From Auxenochlorella pyrenoidosa (Eukaryota > Chlorophyta > Trebouxiophyceae > Chlorellales > Chlorellaceae): a stretch of DNA of 64,000 bases. A model generated the notes under the pieces. It was not told the DNA's origin. It saw only the letters and a list, made by a program, of their open reading frames with translations, and did no database searches. Positions 12,301-21,347 of the stretch are shown piece by piece. Within the stretch, counting starts at the first letter, position 1. Each line of letters starts with the position of its first letter. Made by a program: the position numbers and the translations under genes. The stretch lies in the NCBI GenBank assembly GCA_001430745.1, contig KQ482057.1, forward strand, positions 304,052 to 368,051. The letters run 5' to 3'.

Positions 12301-15300
12301 GTGTTGCTTATCTGCGCTGTCCCACAATTGCTCCGTGCGATGCAGATGTGGATTCTTTCTGGAAGTCCTTAGCTACCAGCAACAATTTGCAGCGGGAAGT
12401 GCCCCTGGAACGGTGGGACCTCGAGGCCAAATACAACCCATCCATGGCTCATCCCGGCCTATCATCATATGCACGATTTGGTGCATTCTGCGAAGGCAAG
12501 GCTAGATCAGTGTCATGCAAACGTCTCGTCATGTTGAACCTTGTCATGACGCTGAATGTTACGATACCCTTCCTGTCAATTTTGCAGAAATCGATCTCTT
12601 CGACCGTGAAGTCTTTGCAATGTCAAGCAGCGAGGCCGTAACTATTGATCCGCAGCAGCGCCTGCTGCTTGAGGAGATTTTCATTGCGTTGGGGGATGCT
12701 CAACCGGCTGTCGCACAGTTTGTCAACAGCGGCGTTGGTGAGAGTGGCATGTGCAGCCTCATGCTCGCAGAGCTTGCCAAGTCAGAAATGTCAGAAATTT
12801 TCGTCGACTCCTTTCAACCACACTTGTCATGGAATGCAGGTGTCTATGCCGGCTGCATGTACAGCGAGTACATGGAGGTCATCATGGCCGGTGCACACTC
12901 CATGCCACCACTTGCCGTCGTGGGCAGCGGGCTTTCGTACATGGTCGGGCGTATCTCGTACACGTTCAACTTCACAGGTAGAGCAGCAAGTTCACTATGA
13001 GAGGTTCTGACATCTGGCATTGCCTCGCAAGAAGAAAATTACGTAAAGTGGTTCCGCTGGCAATCAGTCCACCCATGCCACCTGGCCATGCAGGCCCCTG
13101 CATCAGCACGGACACTGCATGCTCCTCCTCGCTGGTGGCCACACATCTAGCGCACAAGGGGCTGCTTCTTGGAGAGTCCAGTGCCGCAGTGGCTTCTGGC
13201 AGTAACATCATGCTGTCTGCTAGCACCACAGCAGCCATCTGTCAGCTGCAGGTGGGCCTTTCCAATGGCTTGGCTTATGCGCCATACACACAACTGACCT
13301 ACACGTTGAGTTTCTGTATGTGTTTTCAGAGTTGATGCTTGACTTTTCCTGGCATGCTGCAGGCGCTGTCACCCTCTGGCCGGTGCAAATCTTTGGATGC
13401 CACTGCTGATGGCTATGGGCGCGCTGAAGGTGTCGCAACTTTAATTATGTGCCACCGTCAAGCAGCAGCGTCTGGCCGCAGCCACGCAGTGGTGTGTGGC
13501 TCTTGCATTAATCAGGGCGGGCGGAGCAGCGGACTCACTGCTCCAAATGGACCGGCACAGACAAAACTGGTACGCGCAGCATTGGCTACTGCGTATGCCA
13601 CACACCTCGACATAGTTTCCATGCACGGTACCGGCACAGCGCTTGGTGACCCCATCGAGGTGGGAGCACTTAGGCAAGGGCTCCGAAATGCAACCTCAAG
13701 CAGCCCGACCAGGATTACCATGCTTGTTTCCAGCAAAGCCTGCTTTGGGCATACCGAAGGCACGGCTGGTATAACTGGTTTACTGCTCTCCATCAGCGTC
13801 ATGCAACAGGGCGCAACCCCTCCAGTAGCTAATTTACGGAGCATTAACCCCTATGTGGAGGCTGCAATGGGCAGTGAGGCTGACAAACAGAGCACCCGTG
13901 CTATGCTTGCTCTGCGCCAGGCTGCCCCTGCTGAGCCTCGGTTTGATATCCAGGAGGGGGCTGCCTCTAATGTGCTAGCTGGCTGCAGCTCGTTTGGCAT
14001 GAGCGGCGTCAACGCACATATCATCACCACGCAGTATGGCCAAGTGCCTGTTTCGGAGGGAAATGATCACGTAAGGAAAATTGCGCAGCCCACATGCATA
14101 GCGTGTATTACCGAAAGTTATGTTTGATACTTTGAGCTTGTCCCAGCGTCTGAAGCTGAGTCTTTGTTCCTTTTTGACCTGCAGCCTGTTTGGCAACGCA
14201 GTCGTTACTATGCAGCGCCCAGGGCGCATGCTCTCCTCGGCTTTGCATCTGAAGTTCGTGGCGCGCTGGCTTTCAGCTTCTCCCTAACTTCAAAACAGCT
14301 GGCATTCCTTCTGGGCCACCAGGTCTGGGGCAGGCCAAGCCTTCCATTTGGAGCTATCCTGGACATGTGTGCAGCAGCAGTGTCTACCTCCACAGCGGAA
14401 GCCACTCCTGTCCAGCAGGCCCTTCTGCAGAGTGCAACTCAACCTGCTGTATGTGAATTGCCCTCATCCGCCTTTGCACAACACCAGGTGGTGTGTGCAA
14501 CATCCCAGAACGGGGAGATAACTGTTTCCACCAGTGATACGTTGCGGCAGCAGCATTGCTTTAATGCCCATTGTAGCATCACAGCATCGGACTATGAGCC
14601 TTGCAGCTGTCATCTCCAGGCAACCGGCTGTTCGGCTTTAACTAAGGTGAGAATCTGATGTAAACCGCCACCCTTCACCGTGGAAACAAATCAGAGCGGC
14701 AGGCAGGACAATCAGCTGTCAAGTGGCATGACACGCTGACCTCCTTCTCTGCAGGTTTTAGTAAAGGCGAATGGTGCTGTGGATGGCTCTCCGCTTGCCA
14801 AGAATGTAGGACTTTCTTTGCTGCGTTCACTGCCTACAAAGGCAGCGGATGGATTCCTGCTGCATCCTGCAGTGTCACAAGCGGCCTTGATGGACTGTTC
14901 TGAGCTGCATGGAAGGGCAAGGGTCTCAATGCCCATCGCTGGCAGCTGCTTGCTGCTGCCCATCAGGGCGTCTAAAGCAGCTGCCGCCACGTGGAACGAG
15001 GCCTGCAAAGCAGCCGCACTCTCGGGCCCTAATAGCTTTGACCTGGTCGCCATCTTCTCAGGCTTGCAGCATTCGCCTGCGGAAGAGCTGCAGCCCTTCC
15101 ATCCCATAGTGGAGCCGCTGAGCTCAGTCTCGGAGCTGCTGTACCACACGGAATGGCAGGCATATAGCAGCCTCACAACTGCCAACAGCTCTGCAATGGC
15201 GCATCCAGGTTTCAAACTCTGCTCAAGTTCCTTCCAACAAAATGTTTTGCCAGAGCCTCACAATCGCCTTGCTAACGCAGCAATCTCAGCAGGCGCTGGC

Positions 15301-18300
15301 GTCCTCCGTGCGCTCCAAACCTGGGAGCAGTCGCTTCAACACTTCTGCCTCCAAACAGTAGGCTTATGCCCTGCTCAGACTCCGGGGCCTGGCGGGCTTG
15401 CAATCGAAGCTGCCGCCATGGCTGGAATCATGAGGAGTGTGCCACTGGAGATGCCACGGCTGGGTGTACAGCTGCAGGACTCTGACCCGACGACGACATG
15501 CGATCCAGGCCGTTGTACTTATGCCACCGTCATCACAGCACACGCAGGCGGCCCCAGTGCCGGTGGTGCACACACAGATGTGCACGGGATGGCTGCAAGA
15601 GGAGGCGCTGTGCACCAACCTCGTCTTCAGTATTCAACCTTGCTGCCTGGGATTGGCGCATACTGTGGCATGCCAGTAATAGGCGGTCAGAGCTGCTTTG
15701 TTGTCACGGGCGGTCTTGGAGGCCTCGGCATGATGGCATCAAGCTGGCTTGCCAACTCTGGTGTGCAAAGCCTGGTTCTTGTTAGCCGAACGGGCATTGC
15801 TGCGGCCGCTACCTCCATCCTCACCACTACCGCTTTGGTTGAGATGAGCAAGGCCGACGTGGCGTTTTTGGCAGATGCAAAGCTAGTGGCCTCTGCTGCT
15901 CAAAGCCAACAGAGCAGGCATGTTGGCACGTTGCACGCGGCTGGGGTGCAGGCAAGTTGCTGGCAAAGAAGAAACACAGTGCACAGGACCAACTGAGGGC
16001 ATGAGGGCACCGCTGACGGCTGCCTGGTCTTGTCCTACACGCTGCTGCTTGCCTTACTGCTACTGCCTTGTTGGCATGTAGGTCGAGGCCCGCCTGAAGG
16101 TTCAGACCCTGCACACTCTGCGCCGAGTTTTCGCCCCGAAACTCACCGCTGTACAAAGCTGCTATGCTGCTGCACCAGCTGGCCCCTTGGCTGTCTCACT
16201 CCTCTTTTCATCCATCTCTAGTATTGCTGGCTCTGCTGGGCACGCCAATTATGCGGCAGCAAATGTTGTGCTGGATGCACTGTCCGACACTCAGACTGCG
16301 ACCGGACGGCCCGTACTGGCGGTGCAGTGGGGCGCATGGGCATCTGTAGGTAGGCGTGGGCGCATTTTTGGGCGCTAGGGTCCAGCGTAAGCAAGCTGCA
16401 ACTGGCACGCAAGAGTTGACGACGCGTGTCCTGCACACAGCAGGTCTGCATGCCCGTCGGACATGAAGCAAATATCTCTTTTGTAACACATGCTGTGCCC
16501 TCCGGACACGACGTGCAGGCATGGTGCTTCATACACGCGCCGTTGACAAGCAGCAAGCTGCAGCTTTGGGCATGCTGACAAGCCAAGCTGGCTTGGCGGC
16601 ATTGCAGGCTGTGCTGGCTCTGCAGCCATTGCCCAAACCTGGGGTTGGTGCTGCCCCACAAGGCTTCTGGCGGGCTCTCCTTGCACGTGTCAAGGAGCTG
16701 CCACCAATTTTTGGCAACTTCAGCACACTTGGATCGCCGGCTGTGCAGAGCCTCTCTGTTGCGGAGCCCCCAGCAGCGGAACGTGTTTCAGTGGCTTCCC
16801 ATGCGGCTCCAAATGTAGCATCGATCGAGGCTTCCATCACAAGGGCAGCGGCGAGTGTCTTGGGCACTGAGCAGCTTGACCCCAGGCAGCCGCTCGCTGC
16901 CCAGGGGTTGGACTCATTGGCGAGCCTGGAGCTGCGGCAACGGATACAGGCAGGTTTGGAAAGTTTGTGACAGCTTGCTTTTGTCAGGTTGCTAGCAAAG
17001 AAAACATTGCCTTCAGATGCTTTCTCACCTGCAAGGAGTTTTGTCATGTCTGTTCAGCCGCTACATGGAGGAACAATCATTGCTGGTGCTTCACTTCTGT
17101 TGCAGGACTACCTGGGCATCGAGCTCATGCTGCTAGTGGAGGATCCGCAGGCTGCTACAATTGAGGCTATCGTGCTAGAAGCGCGCGCTCAGCTTGCTGC
17201 GCCGCCGCAAGCAATGCCGACACCTGGCAGTCTGGCTCATGTAGCAGGCACAGCCGACAGCAGACCAGCTTGGGAATCCGTCCAAGTTCACGTCACAGCC
17301 TATGATGGAAGCCACAACGATTCAGTTCTTCCATCATGGGTCTCCCCTGCACCCTTTAGCATAAAGATGCGCGTGTTTTGCCTCCCATACGCCGGAGGGG
17401 TGTCAGAGAACGTGTTTGCCAAGTGAGTGTTGCCAGGGCGCTGGCCGTTCTGATCACGCTTCTCCATCTCATGAGTAGCAGTCTCATGGTCTTGGATTTC
17501 AAGGATAACATTTCACCAAATTGAACTGTGTCACCTGCAGGTGGGCCCAGATGCTGCCAGCATCCGTCCAAGTATGCCCTGTAGAAATACCTGGCCGGGG
17601 CCGCCGTGAAGGGGAGCCCGCCGTTGACACGGTGCCCGAGTTGGCCAAGCAGCTGGCGCACAGCTTGCCGCTTGCCGACAAGCCATATGTCGTCTTTGGC
17701 AGTTGTTTGGGCGCTATCATTGGGTATGAGATGGTGCGAGAAGTCGAGCGCAGCCAGTGTGCACCGATGCCGGTCGCCTTCATGCCAGCGGCCGTCTCCC
17801 CACCTCACCTGTATGCACAGGCAGTTGGGAAGCTCTACGTGCGCCGGAAACTGGGTGAGATCAGTGTTACAAGAAAAACTCTGCGACAGCTCTTCGAACC
17901 CTCCCGCTCCCTTTGTTCATTGCGATCTGAAAGCCTAGCATGAATCTGCCGTGCAGGCGGCAAGGACGTGTCCCCGGTTGAGGAGGCTATGCGTATACTG
18001 CGCGGCTGGCGGGACATGCCGCAGGAGTTGCTGCTCCTTGCATTTGAGCAGGGACACTTTGCTGGAGTGGAAGAGATGAAACGCAACAGGAGATTGTTTG
18101 ATCGTGTTGCCCCGCTCGGCGTGAATGACATTATGATGGCTGTACAGTACCGGTGAGGCATTGGGGACACTTTTGGGAAGGCAGGACATGAAAGAGCAAG
18201 CACGCATGACTGCTAGCCTGCAGACCGACTGAGCATTCTATCTTTTCTCTTTGTCTGCATCAAAGGCATGTTGAACGACCGCCTTTGCGGATCCCCATCG

Positions 18301-18902
18301 TCATCTTTGATGGGCGGCGTGATGACACAATTGATCGTGGCAATATGCGACAATGGCGGCGCTACACCACTGCGCGATTCCGGATTGTGCCTGTAGATGG
18401 CGACCATTACTTTGTGTCGAAGCTGTATCGTGAGGTGAGATGAGTAAAACTGCTCTGTTGCCAACGTCTTCCAACAGCCCCGGCTGTCTCCTGGGGGAGT
18501 GTTGCAAACTCCGGTGCGGTTGGATACCGTTCTAGCGTTTCCAGTGTTCGCTCGTTTGTGCCTCTGCAGGTGACTCACGAGGTTGGGCGAGAGTGCTTGG
18601 TAGCCCAGGAACAGATGCGTGGCGGCCTGCTAGGCGCAGGGCACTCCTGGGTAGCCATGCCGAGCTCAGCACCCGACGGCGGAGATGCGGTAGCAAGAAG
18701 CAACGCTCCTCTCCAAAGACCGGAAGAGGTGCCTCTCAGCTTATTGGATAGGGCTTGCGCACGGATGTACAATGCATTTGAGGACGTGTGCGATGCGCTG
18801 GTTGATCGAGCTACGATGTCGCAAAGCAGCCTGGCTACCTGCATAGCGGCAGCAGCCGCAGTTGGACTGGCTCTGACCGTGCATCGATCTAGCAGATCCT
18901 GA
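1..18902 (+). CDS. Giant modular type I polyketide synthase, C-terminal part (5' end outside window), AT-less modules
   Basis: This is the last part of a very large multimodular PKS that would build a polyketide by successive condensation and beta-keto processing. Domain order read from translated exons: KR end, ACP, ACP; KS, DH-like, KR, ACP; KS, DH, KR, ACP, ACP; KS, DH, KR, ACP, thioesterase, hydrophobic tail. Each KS has the Cys-His-His triad (DTACSS, HGTGT, GHTE or GHSE). Each KR has a Gly-rich NADPH motif and Ser/Tyr. Each ACP has a DSL serine. After each KS the sequence passes straight into the post-AT-type motif (for example PWQHHRFW) with no GHSxG acyltransferase. About 35 introns interrupt the window part, several with GC donors. 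The stop is TGA at 18900-18902. Giant PKSs with ATs in trans are known in green algae; the product of this one cannot be told. The assembly gap at 596-920 falls in an intron. Confidence 0.93.
352..1040 (+). other. Module A: first ACP (ACP-A1), split by an intron containing the assembly gap
   Basis: The first half ends in LMEAGLDSL, with the phosphopantetheine Ser at 461-463. The donor GTGAGT follows at 468 after a phase-1 break. The second half resumes near 922 with [13 protein letters not shown] and the LVFDFPS motif. This is the usual carrier helix II-III sequence. The intron holds the poly-C run and the N gap. Confidence 0.85.
596..920. other. Assembly gap (325 N)
   Basis: A run of N follows a poly-C tract (from about 587). 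It sits within the intron of ACP-A1, so it probably hides only intron sequence, although a hidden extra carrier domain or exon cannot be excluded. Open frames reading through it are meaningless. Confidence 0.99.
1165..1495 (+). other. Module A: second ACP (ACP-A2)
   Basis: The sequence LMEAGLDSL places the carrier Ser at 1274-1276. A phase-1 intron 1281-1381 (GT...AG) follows at exactly the same codon as in ACP-A1, and the second half reads [13 protein letters not shown] and LVDYPTL. With ACP-A1 it forms a tandem carrier doublet. Confidence 0.87.
1626..3483 (+). other. Module B: ketosynthase (KS-B)
   Basis: The domain begins at the [11 protein letters not shown] segment (equivalent to the usual GMACRFPGG). 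It contains [17 protein letters not shown], the active-site Cys in DTACSSSL (Cys codon 2347-2349), [10 protein letters not shown] near 2915-2945 and the second His in [11 protein letters not shown] near 3115, and closes with [13 protein letters not shown]. All three catalytic residues are present. It is split by several introns, among them one with a GC donor (3352-3453) between FAFQ and GTNAH. Confidence 0.92.
3500..4420 (+). other. Module B: degenerate dehydratase-like region (DH-B)
   Basis: The region follows the PWQHHRFW linker where a double-hotdog DH is expected. The HxxxGxxxxP site is replaced by [10 protein letters not shown], which has wrong spacing, and I find no clear HPxxxD motif in the second half. 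It is probably a structural remnant. The following stretch to about 5230 is likely the structural half of the KR. Confidence 0.55.
5230..5990 (+). other. Module B: ketoreductase (KR-B)
   Basis: The NADPH motif is [11 protein letters not shown], and the catalytic region is [10 protein letters not shown] followed by [10 protein letters not shown], with the Lys in VAPKV. It should reduce the beta-keto group to a hydroxyl. Introns interrupt it at about 5385 and 5650. Confidence 0.88.
6385..6690 (+). other. Module B: single ACP (ACP-B)
   Basis: The first half ([14 protein letters not shown]) joins across a phase-1 intron 6460-6565 to [16 protein letters not shown], with the carrier Ser at 6577-6579 and LVFDYPS after it. 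The intron lies just before the DSL motif, unlike the other split ACPs, and this module has only one carrier. Confidence 0.85.
6826..8715 (+). other. Module C: ketosynthase (KS-C)
   Basis: Motifs in order are [25 protein letters not shown] (Cys codon 7834-7836), [10 protein letters not shown] formed across an intron that ends near 8341, [11 protein letters not shown], and [10 protein letters not shown] at the end. The Cys-His-His triad is complete. Confidence 0.92.
8800..10150 (+). other. Module C: dehydratase (DH-C) and following linker
   Basis: The His is in [11 protein letters not shown] (His codon 8877-8879; the usual Gly four residues on is Gln). The catalytic Asp is in HPTVMDNV (Asp codon 9339-9341). 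With both dyad residues present, this may be the only functional DH in the window. The later part to about 10330 should be the structural KR half. A GC-AG intron lies at 10153-10259. Confidence 0.75.
10330..10985 (+). other. Module C: ketoreductase (KR-C)
   Basis: The NADPH site is [11 protein letters not shown]. It is followed by ILHAGAML, the catalytic Lys region FAPKASGAL, the Ser in [10 protein letters not shown] and the Tyr in [11 protein letters not shown]. All core residues of a reductive KR are present. Confidence 0.9.
11455..11740 (+). other. Module C: first ACP (ACP-C1)
   Basis: LMDAGLDSL carries the Ser at 11547-11549. A phase-1 intron 11554-11634 (GTAAGT...GCAG) precedes [12 protein letters not shown] and LVFDHPT. 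The preceding intron (about 10968-11214) contains GT repeats and a poly-G tract. Confidence 0.9.
11800..12125 (+). other. Module C: second ACP (ACP-C2)
   Basis: LMAAGVDSL carries the Ser at 11898-11900. A phase-1 intron 11905-12013 precedes [13 protein letters not shown] and LVFDHPS. With ACP-C1 it forms a second tandem carrier pair, separated by a linker of only about 20 residues. Confidence 0.9.
12195..14040 (+). other. Module D: ketosynthase (KS-D)
   Basis: Motifs in order are [30 protein letters not shown] (Cys codon 13120-13122), [10 protein letters not shown] near 13625-13655, [11 protein letters not shown] near 13738, and [12 protein letters not shown] at the end. A GC-AG intron 12496-12587 joins FGAFCE to EIDLFD in frame. 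Confidence 0.92.
14230..14950 (+). other. Module D: dehydratase (DH-D), probably impaired
   Basis: [11 protein letters not shown] near 14310 is a complete HxxxGxxxxP site. In the second hotdog the expected HPxxxD motif reads [10 protein letters not shown], with Gln at the Asp position. Dehydration in the last module is therefore doubtful. An intron separates the halves at about 14648-14754. Confidence 0.7.
15690..16560 (+). other. Module D: ketoreductase (KR-D)
   Basis: The NADPH site is [11 protein letters not shown]. The segment LHAAGVQ is joined to [10 protein letters not shown] by a GC-AG intron (15952-16081). FAPKL gives the Lys, [11 protein letters not shown] the Ser and [12 protein letters not shown] the Tyr. 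The catalytic set is complete. Confidence 0.88.
16815..17200 (+). other. Module D: terminal ACP (ACP-D)
   Basis: [16 protein letters not shown] carries the Ser at 16914-16916. A GC-AG intron 16950-17105 joins it in frame to [15 protein letters not shown]. This carrier has no intron at the DSL motif and is a single copy directly before the thioesterase. Confidence 0.85.
17365..18620 (+). other. Thioesterase domain with Cys nucleophile position
   Basis: This is an alpha/beta-hydrolase thioesterase of the GrsT/RifR (type II-like) sequence family, fused at the C-terminus, where it would release the finished chain. It shows FCLPYAGG (oxyanion region) and [10 protein letters not shown], then [12 protein letters not shown], where the family normally has FGHSMGA. 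The nucleophile position is therefore Cys (codon 17704-17706). The acid is probably in FDGRRDD and the His is in GDHYF (18405-18407). Exon joins 17423-17540, 17855-17956, 18153-18265 and 18435-18569 are introns that all keep frame. Confidence 0.88.
18825..18899 (+). other. C-terminal hydrophobic segment, possible tail anchor of the PKS
   Basis: The last 25 or so residues hold an uninterrupted hydrophobic stretch ([17 protein letters not shown]) followed by a short basic tail, HRSSRS, then the stop. The length and tail charge fit a tail-anchored membrane protein. The segment follows an acidic, helix-like linker after the thioesterase. Alternatively it could be an Ala-rich buried helix. Confidence 0.55.
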
Positions 18903-18921
18903 GTTCTGCTGTCTGTTGAGA

Positions 18922-18926
18922 TGTAA
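18922..18926 (+). terminator. Polyadenylation signal TGTAA of the PKS
   Basis: TGTAA is the usual green-algal poly(A) signal; this copy is 20 bp after the PKS stop. Another TGTAA occurs near 19025 and could be the one used. Confidence 0.5.
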
Positions 18927-19806
18927 TGCAGTTGTGGTGGGGCATTGTTTGTGTTCTTAGTTCTTCTGAGCCTCTCACCCAGTAACAAACGCACAACAAT
19001 ATGTTTACTGCACCTCGATCCAATTGTAAGTTGTTCTGGCGTCATTTCAGTGAGTAATACAACACAGTGGGTGCATGTTAGCACTGCACGAAAAGTCAAT
19101 CCGACACATGAGGCATGATGTCACAAGGGGAGGCATTCCGGGACTTTCGCCTATGGCACATGATTAGCAGCAAGCGCTCAGGGTGGGGGTTCTCCTCGGC
19201 GTCATGATGCAGCACGGCACGCTGCCCTACACTCTGGCACCCCTGTTGCTGGCAGGCAGTCTGCCCTATGTGCAGCATGGGTGCAAGGCAGTGCAGGAGC
19301 ATCTGATGCGAGAGGCCATCCATCCCAGCACCCATGCCTAACTGACCTTGAGGCTGGGCTGGATTTACCCATCGCACACCGGTGGTGATCTGTGTGACAC
19401 ACTGCACTGCACAGTCCTGAGGCCATGTGCGTGAGTCTCAAGGTGGCAATCTGCTTTTTAGGGTGACCCACACAACGGACAGGCATGTGGCGCATGCCAT
19501 ATGTTAGACGGGTTTGCAGCCGAGAGCCTGGGTAGAGCGTTTGCAGCAATAAAGCTGGCATATGCGGGGTTTTCCACGTATGAAGCACATGCAGGGGTTG
19601 TCACCTGACACGCTTGTAGGAGGGCTTTACCAGGGTGTCAGGACTCGGAGCTCTCAGGACGGGCAGGGGGCAGGGTGGCATTCAGTGCTGCGGGATGTAA
19701 TGCAAAGGCACGGGCAACCCGCAGGAAGCTCCTTAGCCTGCACCCTGGCCAGGTGGACCTGGGTTTGGTCCGCAATGGTCGGGGCCGGCCCGGGTTTGGC
19801 AGCGGA
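18927..19806. other. Intergenic stretch between PKS and repeat copy 1
   Basis: I see no coding exon with splice support here; the open frames look random. It should hold the rest of the PKS 3' UTR and ordinary spacer. Confidence 0.5.
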
Positions 19807-20165
19807 TGTGCCGCCGCCAAGCGTGCTGTGTGTCGCCCCCCATGCCGGTCAACCCCACATGCCTTCTTCTCCGCCCTGCTGTTCCCCCGAGGCTTGGGCA
19901 CCGCAACAAGGAGTGGGGGCTCAAGCACTGCCCGACACCCGAGAAACAACAAGTGAACCTAAAGAGTGGCGTTCCCCTGCTGATAATACCCAGCTCCTTC
20001 CTGTCATTGACTCACAATACCATCGGGCGGCAACCGCCGTATTTTGCGAGCCAAGGGCAGACAGCCTTTCTGAAAGGTGGGGTCGGGAGCTGCCCTACAG
20101 TCACCGCCCCCGCAGCCGAGCTTCCGTCAGGGAAGAGGAGGGGCTCGGGGGACGGAGGGAAGGGC
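19807..20165. repeat. Dispersed ~360-bp repeat, copy 1
   Basis: This segment matches 32694-33049 in the same orientation. The core from the TGCCTTCTTCTCC start to the GGGCTCGGGGGACGG end is nearly identical, and the first ~50 bp are more diverged. No terminal inverted repeats, poly-A tail or clear target-site duplication can be seen. It ends 132 bp before the CCDC12-like ATG, and a CAG acceptor-like site lies between, so it could sit in a 5' UTR intron or promoter. Confidence 0.85.
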
Positions 20166-20297
20166 TGCTCGGCACTTCGCCAGCGCACCCCGCCCGCCGC
20201 CCCCCCCTTTCCCGCCACGGTGCCGCCACAGCTTCTCCCTGGGCAAGTCCCTGGCATTTCCCTGTGATAATTCCGTGCAGGACTGGTATATGAGGAA

Positions 20298-21003
20298 ATG
20301 GAGGGCGCAGAGGAGCGCAGGGCAAGGCTGCGTGCCATGCGCGAGGCTGCACTGGTAGCAGAGGGCGCCCCCGCCGGTGCGCTGGCTAGTGAGCCTACGG
20401 GCACTGACGTCGAGCCTGTGCTCAAGTTTCGGAATTATGCACTGGCGGCCGAGGAGCGTATCCAGCATGAAAAGGTGGAGCCGGCACCTGTTCCAGATTT
20501 CGAGGACGTCAAGGTGGACGCCGATGCAGCGCTCGGCGATGACCCAGAGGTGCGCCTCCAGCGGGGATGCCATTTCCTGAGCGGCCTTCCCGGGGGACCC
20601 CTGCATGACCCCCAGGCCCACCTTCTGTGATCACCGTCGTCTGGACAGGTAGCTTGTTGCGTTTGCAATACCTGCTCTCCCAGTGCCATAGGTCGCCACG
20701 CCCAGAGCTGAGCCAATCGGTGTATTGACTGATATGTGCAGGAGGTGCTGGTCAATGTGGCTCCCAAGAAAGCAAACTGGGACCTGCGGCGCAACATTGC
20801 GGACAAACTGGCGCGACTGGAGCACCGAACTCAGGTGCGCCGCTACAGAGGATGCCTCTGCCAACCACTTGCCCCTGCAAACCACGTGCTGGTCTCAAAC
20901 CCCAGAGAACAGCGAGGGCGACTTGATCCACTGGACCGTGCAGGCTGCGATGATCAAGCTCATGCAGCAGGAGGGCCGGCGGCGAGAGGCAGAGGCAGAG
21001 TGA
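20298..21003 (+). CDS. CCDC12: CCDC12/Cwf18-like pre-mRNA splicing factor
   Basis: A small nuclear protein of the Cwf18/CCDC12 family, a component of activated spliceosomes. Three exons join in frame: 20298-20549, 20742-20834 and 20944-21003, giving about 134 residues (human CCDC12 is somewhat longer). Seen: an N-terminal charged helix (ERRARLRAMREAAL), LKFRNYAL, the family signature NVAPKKANWDLRRNIA, then LARLEHRTQ and a C-terminal charged helix ending EAEAE. All three joins are phase 0 with GT-AG ends. The ATG is the first after a CAG acceptor-like site at 20278-20280, so a 5' UTR intron is possible. It is followed by NOC3 on the same strand 345 bp on. Confidence 0.88.
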
Positions 21004-21347
21004 CCTGCGGCCGTGCGTGATTATGGCAGCCAAGTGGGGGAGCTTGCAAGCACCTAGCAGGTGCTCTTAGGCCTGCCTCTGGCAGCCTGCGCTTTTCCAG
21101 TGCAACTTCCAGCCTTTTGGATGCATGTGCCGCACTGGAAGTGTTGATTGGCAGAGCAGGGAGGCTCCCAAGGCAGGGCAGGTTGGTTCGCCCGCATGAG
21201 CAGCGGGGCGAGGTCCTGCCAATCTGCCTGTGCGCTTTCTTTCTCTGCTTACCCTTCTTCCGTTGGCGCCTGGGGCTCTGTTCTGCTCTTGTAGCTTTGT
21301 CCTGTGGTTCCCGAGTTTTGCTCCTCGTTTCTGCCAACCCACTGAAC

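Noticed and set aside
8..18902. An AT domain or ER domain within the PKS modules
   Set aside because: I looked for GHSxG with its flanks and for the enoylreductase NADPH motif in the inter-domain stretches and found neither. The long DH-to-KR linkers fit the structural half of the KR.
19575..20620. Overlapping frames on both strands across repeat copy 1 as genes or a transposon ORF
   Set aside because: They are GC-rich shadows; the same frames in copy 2 differ by frameshifts, and no transposase, reverse-transcriptase or capsid motif appears.
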